Shown piece after piece: positions 14,445 to 24,082 of a stretch of DNA of 28,519 bases. Numbering within the stretch: the first letter of the stretch is position 1; each line of letters opens with the position of its first letter. The notes under the pieces were generated by a model. It ran no database searches. It had not been told where the DNA came from and worked only from the letters and a program-made list of their open reading frames with translations. The DNA comes from CAADGY01 sp900696665 (GTDB lineage Bacteria > Acidobacteriota > Terriglobia > Bryobacterales > Bryobacteraceae). The stretch spans positions 1 to 28,519 of the forward strand of contig JAPSFM010000068.1 in the NCBI GenBank assembly GCA_035063885.1, in the 5' to 3' direction. The position numbers and the translations under genes are program-made.

Positions 14445-17400
14445 TTATCGCGTCTTGCTCAAGCGACGGAAGTATTCCGCCACAGCATCCGCGTAGCCCG
14501 TTGGAACTTTTTCGGAAGCCCCCGTCAGTACCTGGTCGGATCGGCCACCGTCCACCTGCCGGCGGAGTTGCAATTCCAATTGCTCGAGCGCGGGAAGAAC
14601 CTGGCCGTGGATCTTTTCGAGCAGCGCCGGGTTGCCTGGAAACCGCTTCGGATCGAGCTGCTGCATTTCGCGAATCAGTTGCTGGACATCGAGGTCCATC
14701 TCCGGCGCACCCGTTTGCAAATCGCGGCGCAACTCGGAAAGATTGCGAAGCCCCTCGCTGTAGGCGCGTTCGAGTCCCCGGACTGCGGAGGGGTCCGGCG
14801 CGCGTCCAATCGGACCCGGCAGGTCGCCCCGATTCATTGCGCTGTAGCCGCCACCGCGTTCGAGTCCTCCTGGGACGCCGTGGCGTCCCAAGCCATCCAC
14901 GCCGCGCTGTCCCTGTGCGCCCTGTTGGCCTGGCTGGCCTTGTTGGCCCTGTTGACCGCGCTGGCCTTGTTGCCGTGACAGTTGCGACATCTGTCGCTGC
15001 AAACGGTTCCTCAGTTCCTCCACCTGCGCCAGACTACGCTTCAGGCCTTGATTCTCCTCCTGGCTTCCCGACTCTCCGAGAGCGCGCTGCGCTTCCTTCA
15101 CCTGATCGGTCAATCTGTCGAGGCCCTGCGTAATGGTTTGTTCCCGCATCCAGGCATACGCACCCAAGCCGCGCCGGATATACTCTGATTGAAATTTCAT
15201 GCGGAGGCCGAGTTCGCTCTGCTGCATGTCGCCGAGCGCTTCGCGCAATTTCGAGGATGCCGCGCGCTCAGTACCCGCAAGATCGCGGACGCTATCCTTC
15301 ATGTCGCGCTCCAACCGCTGGAGCTCAGAAAGCATGCCCTGTTTCTCATCAGCGAGCCGTTCCACGTCCTGGCGGCTGGCACCGGGGCGAAGCCCCTGAC
15401 CCTGCTCGCGGCCATACATCTGGCGCAGTTTATCGGCGAAGTTTCTCTGCCGCGATGCCAGTTCCCCGGCGCGCTGTGACAAGTCGTCGAGCTGCCCCGA
15501 TGCCTGTTGCCGGCGCATGCCGCCCAACGCATCGCGAGCTTCCTGAAGGCGCTCCGCCGCGCGCCGCGAGTCTGCGAAGTTTTGTTGAGAGCCTGCGTTA
15601 CGCATGTCGCGCGTGGCCTGCTCCAGCCGCTCGAGAGCGCGTTCCAGGCGCGGATCACCCCCCGGCTGCCCGTGCTGCATGCGTCTCTGTTGTCCCGATG
15701 AGGAAGATTGAGCGGACTGGCCGGATTGCTGAGACGACTGCTGTCCGGGTTGCTGCGAGCCGCTGTTTTGTGCAAGCTCCTGCATGCGGCGCTTCAACTC
15801 TTCCGCTTCACGGCGAAGCATCTCCTGTTGCCAACGTTGTTGGAACGACTGGGACTGATTGCGCTGCTGTTGCGCCAGCTCTTGTTGTCTCTTCGCAAGT
15901 TGTTTCAGCTTTTGGAGTGCTTCGTCAATTTCGCGGCTCCGCTGTTCGGTTGACGCGGAGCGCTGCCCCGTCTCGTACTGGTTCTTTTCGGTATCGAGTT
16001 CGAGATCGAAAAGATTCTCCAGATCACGGCCTCCCTGCCCGCCGCCGCCTCCGCCGCGCGATCCGAACGCCACCTGTATCTGGCGAAATACCGATTCGGC
16101 ACGCAACAGATGTTGAAGCGCTTTCTGCTCGGGTGGAAGCGCTGCTCTCCAGGCCTGAGATTTCAGTTGATCCACGGCGCTGTTCATTGCCTCCGCCGCC
16201 GCTTCCATGTCTTTCGAGAAGCTCTGGAACTCCTGGTTTGTTCCGGAGAGCTGCCGGCTGCGCATGCGTTTCGCCAGCGACCTGGCCTGATCCCGCAGCT
16301 TGCCCTGCACCTCGGAAAGAAACCTGGCGTTCTCGGCGGCGTGCGGGTTTGATTTCTTCTCAGCCCTGAGCTCGTTCCACGTGGCGGCAATGATCTCCTT
16401 CTGACGTTGCGAGATGTTGTTGTCCTGCTGCTCGCCTCCGCCCTCGCCGCCACCCATCTGCTGCGACTGCGAATACTCCCGCTCGAACGGCTGCGCTTCA
16501 ATGAAATAGATATCGGTTTGGCTGGTGGAACGCGCGTCGCGCGCCACGGCGTAAAGGCTGACAAGATCGCCCGGAACGAGTCTGAAATCCTCGAGGGCAA
16601 TCAGCGTGGAACCGTCCGCTTCTTTTGCATCTTTGTTCTTGAGCAGCGGAACCACTTTCTCCGGCCCGCCGTTCACAGCAAATCGCAACTCCACGGCACG
16701 CAGCCCGAAATCGTCAGTTGCGGTAACCTCTACAGGCACCTCTTCAATCGGATTGACCCTTGCATCGCGTCCCGGGCGCCTGATGCGGACAAGGGGCGGG
16801 GTTTCGCTTTCGATCGAAATAAAGAAGTCCTCGCTCAGTCGCACCGGTGCGTTCTGCTCGAGGGCGGCTACATGATAGATGCCATCCTTCGACATCTTCA
16901 GGCGAGCCGAGTACCAGTTCTGGCCTGCTCCATTCAACGCGATACGATTCTCGTTATCTATAATCAGCACGCCCTGCGCGAGAGGCCGGTCGAACTGGAT
17001 AGCGACTTCCGCTTCCGTCCCCTCCACGGCGCGCAGATCACCTGTGGACTCATCGACCACGCTCGCCAGGTTCAGCCACGCCGGGTAGTTGTACGTGATG
17101 CGGATGTGCCGGATGGCGGGAAGGTCAACCACGCCCAGTGTGAAATGTTTGGACCGGATGCCACCGGCCTCGACGTAATATTCGATATTCTCGGAGATTC
17201 CAGCCAGCAGAAACTCATGACCGGAACCGCCCGCTTCCGCCTGCATGGGCGTCTCTTCCCATTTCGTCGAGCTACGAAACCGTGCGAAGAGCCGGACGCG
17301 CGGCGATTGGAATCCCATGAGATGCGCCGAAACAAGCTGATCTGAGCCGCGCCGTACTTTGGCGTCTCCGGGCGAAACTCGAATTTCGTAGAAGGGCTGG

Positions 17401-17945
17401 CTGCCAGCCTTTGGTGTGCCAGCCCACAAAAGCGCAGCACCATGGCCGATAAATCCGGGTCCGGAAACCGCAAGCCAGAACAGCGTGATGACTGATCCAG
17501 CGGCGGCGGATAGAAAGCCTATCAACAAACTCCGCGGCGCCACACGTTCCGGTTCGGCGGTGCGGGCAACTTCAACTGTATTTGCGGCGAGCAACTCCAG
17601 GAACGGGCCGGACTCCTCACGATTCTTCTCGGCAAGAGTGAGTAGGCGCTGCTCGAATTCGGGGAATTGCTGTTCCGCGCGCCGGGCCGCCGTGCGCCGG
17701 TTCAACTTTAGCAGCGGCAGCACCGTGCCGAAAGCGATCGCGAAAGCAAGCGCGAGGAAAAGCAGAACGCGCGCGCCGGTTACGCTGATTTCAGAGAACG
17801 CAAAGCGGTTGGCGAGCAGCACGAGCAGCACTGTCGCGGCTAGCGCGGCAAGCGCGGCAACGGCCGCGCCGCGCGAGACGGCCGCGAACTTCAACCTCGA
17901 TTCCAGCCTTCGAAGGTATTGGTTTAACTGATCCAGTGCGTTCAT
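14445..17945 (-). CDS. DUF4175-like membrane protein with coiled coils and a collagen-like segment
   Basis: A 1166-residue protein, last gene of the MoxR/vWA operon. The N-terminus is cytoplasmic, with two membrane segments (about 28-50 and 60-78) and a third near 142-162. Residues 180-500 are beta-rich, probably extracytoplasmic. From about 510 on the protein is dominated by Q/R/E-rich helices likely to form long coiled coils, broken by a Gly run (GSRGGGGGGQGGRD) and a Ser/Gln linker. Near residue 990 there are eight consecutive Gly-X-Y triplets (GQR GQQ GQQ GQP GQQ GAQ GQR GVD). The architecture matches DUF4175 proteins found beside BatA-like genes; molecular function unknown. Its ATG overlaps the BatA-like stop by four bases. 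A scaffold or tether role is inferred. Confidence 0.8.
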   Translation of the reverse strand: MNALDQLNQYLRRLESRLKFAAVSRGAAVAALAALAATVLLVLLANRFAFSEISVTGARVLLFLALAFAIAFGTVLPLLKLNRRTAARRAEQQFPEFEQRLLTLAEKNREESGPFLELLAANTVEVARTAEPERVAPRSLLIGFLSAAAGSVITLFWLAVSGPGFIGHGAALLWAGTPKAGSQPFYEIRVSPGDAKVRRGSDQLVSAHLMGFQSPRVRLFARFRSSTKWEETPMQAEAGGSGHEFLLAGISENIEYYVEAGGIRSKHFTLGVVDLPAIRHIRITYNYPAWLNLASVVDESTGDLRAVEGTEAEVAIQFDRPLAQGVLIIDNENRIALNGAGQNWYSARLKMSKDGIYHVAALEQNAPVRLSEDFFISIESETPPLVRIRRPGRDARVNPIEEVPVEVTATDDFGLRAVELRFAVNGGPEKVVPLLKNKDAKEADGSTLIALEDFRLVPGDLVSLYAVARDARSTSQTDIYFIEAQPFEREYSQSQQMGGGEGGGEQQDNNISQRQKEIIAATWNELRAEKKSNPHAAENARFLSEVQGKLRDQARSLAKRMRSRQLSGTNQEFQSFSKDMEAAAEAMNSAVDQLKSQAWRAALPPEQKALQHLLRAESVFRQIQVAFGSRGGGGGGQGGRDLENLFDLELDTEKNQYETGQRSASTEQRSREIDEALQKLKQLAKRQQELAQQQRNQSQSFQQRWQQEMLRREAEELKRRMQELAQNSGSQQPGQQSSQQSGQSAQSSSSGQQRRMQHGQPGGDPRLERALERLEQATRDMRNAGSQQNFADSRRAAERLQEARDALGGMRRQQASGQLDDLSQRAGELASRQRNFADKLRQMYGREQGQGLRPGASRQDVERLADEKQGMLSELQRLERDMKDSVRDLAGTERAASSKLREALGDMQQSELGLRMKFQSEYIRRGLGAYAWMREQTITQGLDRLTDQVKEAQRALGESGSQEENQGLKRSLAQVEELRNRLQRQMSQLSRQQGQRGQQGQQGQPGQQGAQGQRGVDGLGRHGVPGGLERGGGYSAMNRGDLPGPIGRAPDPSAVRGLERAYSEGLRNLSELRRDLQTGAPEMDLDVQQLIREMQQLDPKRFPGNPALLEKIHGQVLPALEQLELQLRRQVDGGRSDQVLTGASEKVPTGYADAVAEYFRRLSKTR

Positions 17946-19969
17946 GCGATTCCCCCCTGCACTTTTTCAGGCGCCTCTCCGGCGAGATAGCGTGACCCGA
18001 ATAGCGATTCCGCGATAGCTGTCAACAAGACAGCGAGCATGACAAACCACCACAAGTCCCAGCGTTTCTCTTCACTTGCGCCGCCAGCGGCGCCGGCAGT
18101 CCCTGCCGGGCGGCCAGTGTTTTCCCAGAGAGCAAGGCTCTCGCCGGTGATTATATCCAGGTCGGACTCGTTGCGGTCGGCGTTCACGGCTACCATTTCG
18201 CGCTGTCCGCTCGCTCGATGGACCTGATAGAAACCCGCTTCGGACAACTGCAAGCTATTCACCTTGGCTGCTTCGGCCAGCGTAAGGGTGCGCTGACCCC
18301 GCGGATCGAGGACCTCAAAGCCCACGCCGTCATCCCGATTGCCGCGCAACTCCAGGTGAGCGTCCACCAGGTAGCCCGTGCTTCGACCCGTATGACCCGC
18401 GAGATAGCGGGCGGCTTGCTCGACGAACGGGACAAATGCGGCATGTAGAGGGAAGTCGTTCGAGATGTTGTCGAAGGTCGAAGCAAACGTCAGGACGCGT
18501 CCGCTACCCATTGTCTTTTCCAATAGAAGTGGCCGCTGGTCTGCCAACCGGACCAGCACGCGCGAATCGCCGGGCGCGATCTCCACCGTCTGATAAAACT
18601 TGACGCCATCCAGTTGTCCCACGCTCTGAAGCGAGGGATGGCTCGTGTCAACGGATGCGACGGCTTGGAAACGTTCGGCGGTGCGTGAACTGTATCGGGA
18701 GGCGATGACTTCATCGCCCGTTACCGGAATCCGCGCGCGCGTGCTGAGCGCCGGTCCGGCTGCGATCAGCACCGAGCCGCCCTGCTGCAAATAGGCCTTC
18801 AGTGCCTTCTCAGCAGCATGGGAAGCAGAAACAACGTCCGAAAGCACAACGAACCGGTATTTCGAAAGATCGGCGTTGCCTATTTGTGCGGCTGTGAGAG
18901 CGTCCAGGATGAAAGCGGAATTGGACGCCGCCTCGAGCGCCTCACGGAAGTAGAGAAGGCCACGCGGCTGGCGAGCCTCGTGGATGAACAATGCGCGGCT
19001 CGGTTCGGCGCGTTCAATGGCGAAGAAGAACGTGTCGTCAGCGGCGAGCGTATCGGCGCTGTCGATGCGCACCTCGCCACGATTGAATCCATGCGGCGCT
19101 TCCAATCCATGGAACTCGACGGTCGTCCTTCCGCCCGCCGGGACGCTGGCTTCTTTCCGCTCCATTTCTTTGCCGTTCAGGACCAGCGACACGGACCGCC
19201 GCGCGGCGGTGGTTCCGTATCCAGCAATGGTTGCCTGGATACGAACCTGCCTGGTGTTATACACGCGGGCCGGCGCAGTGACATTCTCCACCGCGAAGTT
19301 AGGGACCCGTGCGGGCGCCAGGCTGTGCAACGATAGGTTCGTCCCGTCCGGCACCTGCAAATCGGCGAAGGAAGGCGGCAGCGAACTCTTCTGAATATCC
19401 GTAAAAACGTGCGCTTCCACTGAAGCCCGGGACGATGCGCCGATGGAGCGCAACGCGCGCGCGAGTTCTGCGTAAGAACTCCGCGCATCGGCTGGTTCTA
19501 TCTCATCGATAGCCGAAACGAGCCGTCCCTTGTCATTGGTGGGCTGGGCCATCAGCCGGACACCGGAGCCAAACGCCAGCACCTGTGCTTCGTCACCAGA
19601 CCGCAATTCCGCCAGTGCCGCCTTCGCTTCCTGCTTGGCCCTGGCCAAACGGTTCGATTCGCGCATGCTGAACGAGTTGTCTATGGCAACCACCAGCAGC
19701 TTGTGCGCGCCTCCAGCGTCCGGTACGGTCCGCATGAGGTAGGGATGCGCAAACGCCAGAATTAGCAGCAACAGCAGTGCGACCCGCATCGCAAACAGCG
19801 CGAGGTATTTCAAACGGCGATGTTTGACCGAGCTTTGTGTCCGCCGTTCGAAAAACATCAGCGAGCTGAAGCGAAAGGGCGTGGTCTTGTGCTGTTTGAG
19901 CAGGTGCAGCCACACGGGCAGTCCGATGGCGGCAACGCCGGCGAGAAACCAGGGAGATAGAAATCCCAT
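17942..19969 (-). CDS. BatA-type membrane protein with von Willebrand factor A domain
   Basis: A 675-residue protein. Residues 1-80 are the BatA N-terminal module: two membrane helices (LSPWFLAGVAAIGLPVWLHL and ALFAMRVALLLLLILAFAHP) around a basic loop that includes PFRFSSLMFFERR. A vWA domain follows with the MIDAS motif D97-x-S99-x-S101. The middle region is beta-rich, and residues 370-410 (YRFVVLSDVVS... LQQGGSVLIAAGP) resemble a glutamine-amidotransferase-like fold without a nucleophile cysteine. A C-terminal helix (WDLWWFVMLAVLLTAIAES) re-enters the membrane. Bat proteins act with MoxR ATPases in stress tolerance. The start codon abuts the DUF58 stop directly (TAAATG), a sign of coupled translation. 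Confidence 0.87.
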   Translation of the reverse strand: MGFLSPWFLAGVAAIGLPVWLHLLKQHKTTPFRFSSLMFFERRTQSSVKHRRLKYLALFAMRVALLLLLILAFAHPYLMRTVPDAGGAHKLLVVAIDNSFSMRESNRLARAKQEAKAALAELRSGDEAQVLAFGSGVRLMAQPTNDKGRLVSAIDEIEPADARSSYAELARALRSIGASSRASVEAHVFTDIQKSSLPPSFADLQVPDGTNLSLHSLAPARVPNFAVENVTAPARVYNTRQVRIQATIAGYGTTAARRSVSLVLNGKEMERKEASVPAGGRTTVEFHGLEAPHGFNRGEVRIDSADTLAADDTFFFAIERAEPSRALFIHEARQPRGLLYFREALEAASNSAFILDALTAAQIGNADLSKYRFVVLSDVVSASHAAEKALKAYLQQGGSVLIAAGPALSTRARIPVTGDEVIASRYSSRTAERFQAVASVDTSHPSLQSVGQLDGVKFYQTVEIAPGDSRVLVRLADQRPLLLEKTMGSGRVLTFASTFDNISNDFPLHAAFVPFVEQAARYLAGHTGRSTGYLVDAHLELRGNRDDGVGFEVLDPRGQRTLTLAEAAKVNSLQLSEAGFYQVHRASGQREMVAVNADRNESDLDIITGESLALWENTGRPAGTAGAAGGASEEKRWDLWWFVMLAVLLTAIAESLFGSRYLAGEAPEKVQGGIA

Positions 19970-20857
19970 TTACATCCTCCCCTGCCGAATCGTCAGATAC
20001 TCTCGTAGCGCTTCGTCGAGAGGACGGCTGGTGTCAATGAGAAAATAATCCATGCCGGCACTCCGGGCGGTATTCCGGAGTTTCTCCAGGTGCGAGTCGA
20101 TCTTTTCGCGATACTCAGTACGCGCATACTCTGGGGATACCTCGATGGTATCGCCGGTTTCCATGTCGATGAGCAGAGCCGGTGCATTCAGCGAGGGACG
20201 GATCTCTTGCGGGTCCAGCACGTGAAACAGAATCAGCTCATTGCCGTGAAACCGCAGCGGCGCGACGGTCTTCACGACAGCTTCCGGCGATTCGTAGAAA
20301 TCCGAAATGACGACGACGATACCGCGGCGCCGCAGGAACTGCTGGAAGTGCACGAAAGGCTTCGCGAAGTCCGTGCGGGCGTTCGGCTCGGCGCGTTCCA
20401 GTCCGTGCAACAAGCGGTGAAGCTGACCCTGGCGCGTGGAAGGCGCGATGTAATTCCGTACCTCGTCATCGAACACAATCAAGCCTGCCGCGTCGCGCTG
20501 CTGGCTGGCCAGATAAAACAAGGATCCGGCCAGAAATCGTGCGTAGTCCATCTTTTTCACCGGATGGGAACCGAAGCCCATAGAGTTACTGGCATCCAGC
20601 AGCACCGTCAACTGTGAATTGGTTTCGCCGCGGTAGCGCTTCAGATAGGCTCGCTCGGTCCTGGCAAATACGTTCCAGTCGATGTGGCGCAGATCATCGC
20701 CTTCCGAATAAGCACGATACTCGGCAAACTCCTGGCTGAACCCGAAATCAGGCGAGCGGTGTAATCCCGAAACGAAGCCGTCAACCACGGTCTTAGCGAC
20801 AAGCTCCAGTCCGGAAATGCCAGCCAGCACAGAAGGGTTCAGAAACCGCTGCAACAT
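19970..20857 (-). CDS. DUF58 domain protein (MoxR-associated, vWA-like)
   Basis: A 295-residue soluble protein. It contains the DUF58 signature EFAEYRAYSEGDDLRHIDW followed by NVFARTERAYLKRY (residues 43-75), and a vWA-like core with MIDAS D88-x-S90-x-S92 in LLDASNSM. A second acidic strand, VVVISDFYE, fits the later MIDAS loop. DUF58 proteins are almost always encoded next to MoxR ATPases and are thought to be their substrate-linking or metal-dependent adaptor partners. One base separates this gene from the MoxR stop (TGAGATG), so stoichiometric co-expression is likely. Confidence 0.92.
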   Translation of the reverse strand: MLQRFLNPSVLAGISGLELVAKTVVDGFVSGLHRSPDFGFSQEFAEYRAYSEGDDLRHIDWNVFARTERAYLKRYRGETNSQLTVLLDASNSMGFGSHPVKKMDYARFLAGSLFYLASQQRDAAGLIVFDDEVRNYIAPSTRQGQLHRLLHGLERAEPNARTDFAKPFVHFQQFLRRRGIVVVISDFYESPEAVVKTVAPLRFHGNELILFHVLDPQEIRPSLNAPALLIDMETGDTIEVSPEYARTEYREKIDSHLEKLRNTARSAGMDYFLIDTSRPLDEALREYLTIRQGRM

Positions 20858-20858
20858 C

Positions 20859-21884
20859 TCAGGTCCTTGGCGCCGGCTTCCAATCCAGCAACTGGCGCAG
20901 CAGGTCGTCGGATTTCAGACGGTCCGACTCAGCATGAAAGTTCAGCAGGATTCGATGCCGCAGAACCGGAACCGCCAGCGCCCGAATGTCTTCATACGAG
21001 ACGTGATACCGGTGATGCAACAGTGCGCGAGCTTTGGCTGCGAGGACCAGAAACTGAACAGCCCGGACGCTGGCGCCGTAATTGACATACTTCCTGATAA
21101 AGTCGGGAGCGCTCGTATCCGCGTAGCGGGTAGCGCGCACCAGTTCCACGGCATAGCGTGCAACGGAATCCGCAATGGGGACCATCCGCACCAGTTGCTG
21201 GAACTCCAGAATCTCTTCGGAATTGGTTACCGGATCGGCTTTGGCAACGTGTGTCGTAGTCGTGAGATTGATCACCTCAATCTCCTGGTCGGCGGACAGA
21301 TAGTCGAGCACGGTGTTAAAAAGGAAACGGTCCAACTGCGCTTCCGGAAGCGGATAGGTGCCTTCCAGCTCGATAGGGTTCTGGGTCGCCAGCACGAAGA
21401 ACGGACTCGGCAGCCGGTAGTTGTGGCCGCGGACAGTGCAGGCCAGCTCTTGCATCGCTTCGAGCAGCGCGGACTGCGTCTTCGGAGGAGTACGGTTGAT
21501 CTCGTCGGCGAGCAGGATATTGGTGAAGATAGGGCCCGGCACAAACGTCCAGACACGGCGTCCCGTTCCCTGCTCCTCCTCGATAATGTCCGTCCCGGTG
21601 ATGTCGGAAGGCATGAGGTCGGGGGTGAATTGAATGCGTTTGAATTGCAACCCGAGCGTCTGGGCAATGGTGCGAACCAGAAGGGTTTTCGCGGTGCCTG
21701 GCAGCCCGGTGATGAGACAATGCCCGCCGACAAACAGCGCTATCATCACCTGTTCGAGAACCTCTTGCTGGCCGACAATTACGCGGCGCACCTGTGTGAC
21801 GATTTCGCTTTGGATCTCCTGAAACCGGTTGATGCGGCTTTTCAGCTCCGCCGAATCCGCAAATGTCAATGTTGGAGTGGACAT
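20859..21884 (-). CDS. moxR: MoxR-family AAA+ ATPase
   Basis: A 341-residue AAA+ protein. Walker A is G60-L-P-G-T-A-K66-T67, the MoxR variant; Walker B is LLADE with D127 and E128 followed by INRTPPKTQSALLEAMQE; sensor 1 lies in FFVLATQNPIE. The C-terminal lid contains VNYGASVRAVQFLVLAAKARAL, typical of the family. MoxR ATPases work as chaperones that mature or insert metal cofactors and assemble complexes with vWA partners, and this operon contains three vWA-type proteins. It starts eight bases after the TPR gene and ends one base before the DUF58 start. Function assignment to family is firm; the client is unknown. Confidence 0.95.
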   Translation of the reverse strand: MSTPTLTFADSAELKSRINRFQEIQSEIVTQVRRVIVGQQEVLEQVMIALFVGGHCLITGLPGTAKTLLVRTIAQTLGLQFKRIQFTPDLMPSDITGTDIIEEEQGTGRRVWTFVPGPIFTNILLADEINRTPPKTQSALLEAMQELACTVRGHNYRLPSPFFVLATQNPIELEGTYPLPEAQLDRFLFNTVLDYLSADQEIEVINLTTTTHVAKADPVTNSEEILEFQQLVRMVPIADSVARYAVELVRATRYADTSAPDFIRKYVNYGASVRAVQFLVLAAKARALLHHRYHVSYEDIRALAVPVLRHRILLNFHAESDRLKSDDLLRQLLDWKPAPRT

Positions 21885-21892
21885 GATTCCGT

Positions 21893-24082
21893 TCAGTTCG
21901 TACTCAATTCCAAGAGCATCTTCTGCGCCGGCTTGTAGCCCGGCGCCGCTTCGAGTGCAAGGAATACGTGTTCCCTGGCCTCCGGCATTTTGTTAGCGGC
22001 GCGATATGCGCGCGCCAGGTTATAGTGCGAGCCCGCCGCGTCCTGTGGCTTCATCGCTACAACGGCCCGATACTCGCGAATCGCGCCGTCCAGATTGCCG
22101 GTCTCCAGATACAGTCCCCCGAGCCGCTGGTGCAGTTCTTCGTCGTTGACCGGGTAGATGTAATTCAACCGGTTCAGCGTCTCCGCAGCATCTTTCTTCC
22201 TGCCGGCTTGCTCCTGGAGTGCAGCCAGCTTCTTCAACAGGTCAGGGTCGCGGCCGCCTGTGCGCGCGTAGGTTTCCAGTTCCCCCATGGCGCTGGTTTT
22301 GTCGTTCTTCGCCAGGTAAGCATCGGCTAAAAACTGATAGACGCTTCCCGCTTCCACGTAGTCGGGATAAATATCGCGGATGGCGCGGCCCTGGCGAATC
22401 ACTTCGTCGTGATCGTTCTTTTTCGCATTTGCCGCTAGCTCTTTCATCTGCTTGCGCCAGTCGTCGAATCCATCCAGGGTCTTCTTCACCTGTGCATGCA
22501 GCCATTCGAGAAACTGTCTGTCGAATTCGGACGCCTTCACACCGAGCTGTTCTTCAATCACCCGCGGCGTGGTCTTCGAGCCGGTGAACGCATGCATCAT
22601 GCCGAGCAGCTTGTCGTAGCCCCACTTCTCATTGATGAAGTCGCAAATGCGGCCCGCCTGAAAATAGGAAACAATCACCTGGTTCGGATAGTTGGGGCGG
22701 ATGAATCCGCGATCGAGCTCGGCTACCGGCAGCAATCGCTCTTTCCGTATGGCGTCGATAATGTCGGGATCCAGACGGTCCCCCCAATCCGGCGATGTAG
22801 CCGTCTCCTCGTGCACCGCCATGCCTTCGGTGAACCATCTGGGCGCGCGGTGTTTCGTGGCAGCCAGTACGTAGACGTGGCTTAACTCATGCCACAAAGT
22901 GCTTGCCCAATGAAAGGTTCCCGGTTTTCGCCCGGAGGGGCTGTCCATCGCGATTACATAGCCGAAAGTGACGCCGAGAGCGCCCAGGCCCGGCATTCCC
23001 ATCGTCCGCACTGCAAAGTCCTCATGATCGGGATAGACCTCGACCTGCACGGGATGATCGAGCTTCATTTTGTATTTGCGGTCGTATGTGGCGATGGCGC
23101 GCCGGAGTTCCGCTTCGAAGTAGGGGAACAGGAGGTCCGCCTCACGATTGTGCAGCCTGATAGAGATATTGCCGCCAGTGAAGGTTTTGAAATGTTTGTA
23201 GCTGTCCATCAGCCGAAGCGTGTTAACGGTGGCCGAGTCCTTGTACCCGTTCTCGTAGCACATCTCAAGCTGCTGCCGCGCTTCTTTTTCCCGGCCCAGG
23301 CGCATTAGATTCACGCCCAGTTGCGAGCGCGCCGGCCAGAGGCGCGGATTCAACTCGATCGCCTTCCGGTAGAACGCGATGCCTTCTTCATACCGGCGAT
23401 TAATGACGAACAGATGTGCGGCGAGCGCATAGGCCTCCCCGTATATGGGGTTGACCTTGAGGATACGCTCCATCCACTCCATGGATGGCTGGTCATTCAT
23501 CCAGTCGATGGTTGCCCGAACCGCCATCGCATCGAGAGCTTCCGGCGAAATTGCCAGTGCCTTGTCCGCTTCCTCCCTCGCCTTTGCCTGGTCCCCCTCT
23601 TCGAGCGCCACTCGCGCCAGCAATTCGTGAGCCTGGTAGAGCTTCGGATCTACCGCGAGCGCCTTCTGCGCAAGCTCCAAGGCACTCCTGTTAAAATTCG
23701 ACGCTGCTGCTTCGGCGATTCCTAGTAGCGCCCGCGGATTGTCCGGCTCCAGCTTCAGCGCCTCAGTGAACAACTGAATTGCATCCGCCGGTTGGACTCT
23801 CTCCAAGTAGAGTTGGCCCCATCGTACCCGGTAATGCGCGTTGTCCGGCGAAGCTTTGACGGCAGCTCGAAAGGAATCGTTCGCTTCGTTGAACCGCTCA
23901 AGGCCCCATAAGCCTTCGGCGCGCAGATAAGCATCGTGCGAACGAGCCAGTCCTTCGAAACAGGAGCGGGCTTCGGCCGTCCGGCCATAGTGGCGTTGCT
24001 TGAGACACTGCTCCGGTTTCTGCGCCGGTAGAACGGGAGCCAGCGACAGGGCGATTGCAAACGAGGCCAGCCGGCTGTACAT
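21893..24082 (-). CDS. Exported TPR protein with a gluzincin-type zinc metalloprotease domain
   Basis: A 729-residue protein from ATG 24082. A signal peptide (residues 1-21, ending LAPVLPAQ) is followed by about eight TPR-like helical repeats to residue 300, with usual spacing (for example DNAHYRVRWGQLYLERV, DNPRALLGIAEAA). A peptidase-MA-like domain occupies about 320-520, with zinc ligands H398 and H402 and catalytic E399 in WHELSHVYV and a third ligand E419 in RWFTEGMAVHEE, giving HExxH-x16-E. More TPRs fill the C-terminus. Related M1-like periplasmic proteases degrade or process peptides; here the TPRs probably bind the client. The start shares one base with the stop of the upstream gene (TGATG); GTG 24085 would add one residue. 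Confidence 0.85.
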   Translation of the reverse strand: MYSRLASFAIALSLAPVLPAQKPEQCLKQRHYGRTAEARSCFEGLARSHDAYLRAEGLWGLERFNEANDSFRAAVKASPDNAHYRVRWGQLYLERVQPADAIQLFTEALKLEPDNPRALLGIAEAAASNFNRSALELAQKALAVDPKLYQAHELLARVALEEGDQAKAREEADKALAISPEALDAMAVRATIDWMNDQPSMEWMERILKVNPIYGEAYALAAHLFVINRRYEEGIAFYRKAIELNPRLWPARSQLGVNLMRLGREKEARQQLEMCYENGYKDSATVNTLRLMDSYKHFKTFTGGNISIRLHNREADLLFPYFEAELRRAIATYDRKYKMKLDHPVQVEVYPDHEDFAVRTMGMPGLGALGVTFGYVIAMDSPSGRKPGTFHWASTLWHELSHVYVLAATKHRAPRWFTEGMAVHEETATSPDWGDRLDPDIIDAIRKERLLPVAELDRGFIRPNYPNQVIVSYFQAGRICDFINEKWGYDKLLGMMHAFTGSKTTPRVIEEQLGVKASEFDRQFLEWLHAQVKKTLDGFDDWRKQMKELAANAKKNDHDEVIRQGRAIRDIYPDYVEAGSVYQFLADAYLAKNDKTSAMGELETYARTGGRDPDLLKKLAALQEQAGRKKDAAETLNRLNYIYPVNDEELHQRLGGLYLETGNLDGAIREYRAVVAMKPQDAAGSHYNLARAYRAANKMPEAREHVFLALEAAPGYKPAQKMLLELSTN

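Noticed and set aside
14860..14985. Repetitive GGCCTGTTGGCC-like DNA considered as a tandem-repeat or CRISPR-like array
   Set aside because: The periodicity is three bases times three, explained by Gly-X-Y codons in the DUF4175 frame; there are no spacers.
14438..17345. Several long plus-strand frames (for example 14438-15133, 15257-16369, 16407-17345)
   Set aside because: They are antisense to the DUF4175 gene and have the Arg/Pro/Ala-rich look of shadow frames in GC-rich coding DNA.
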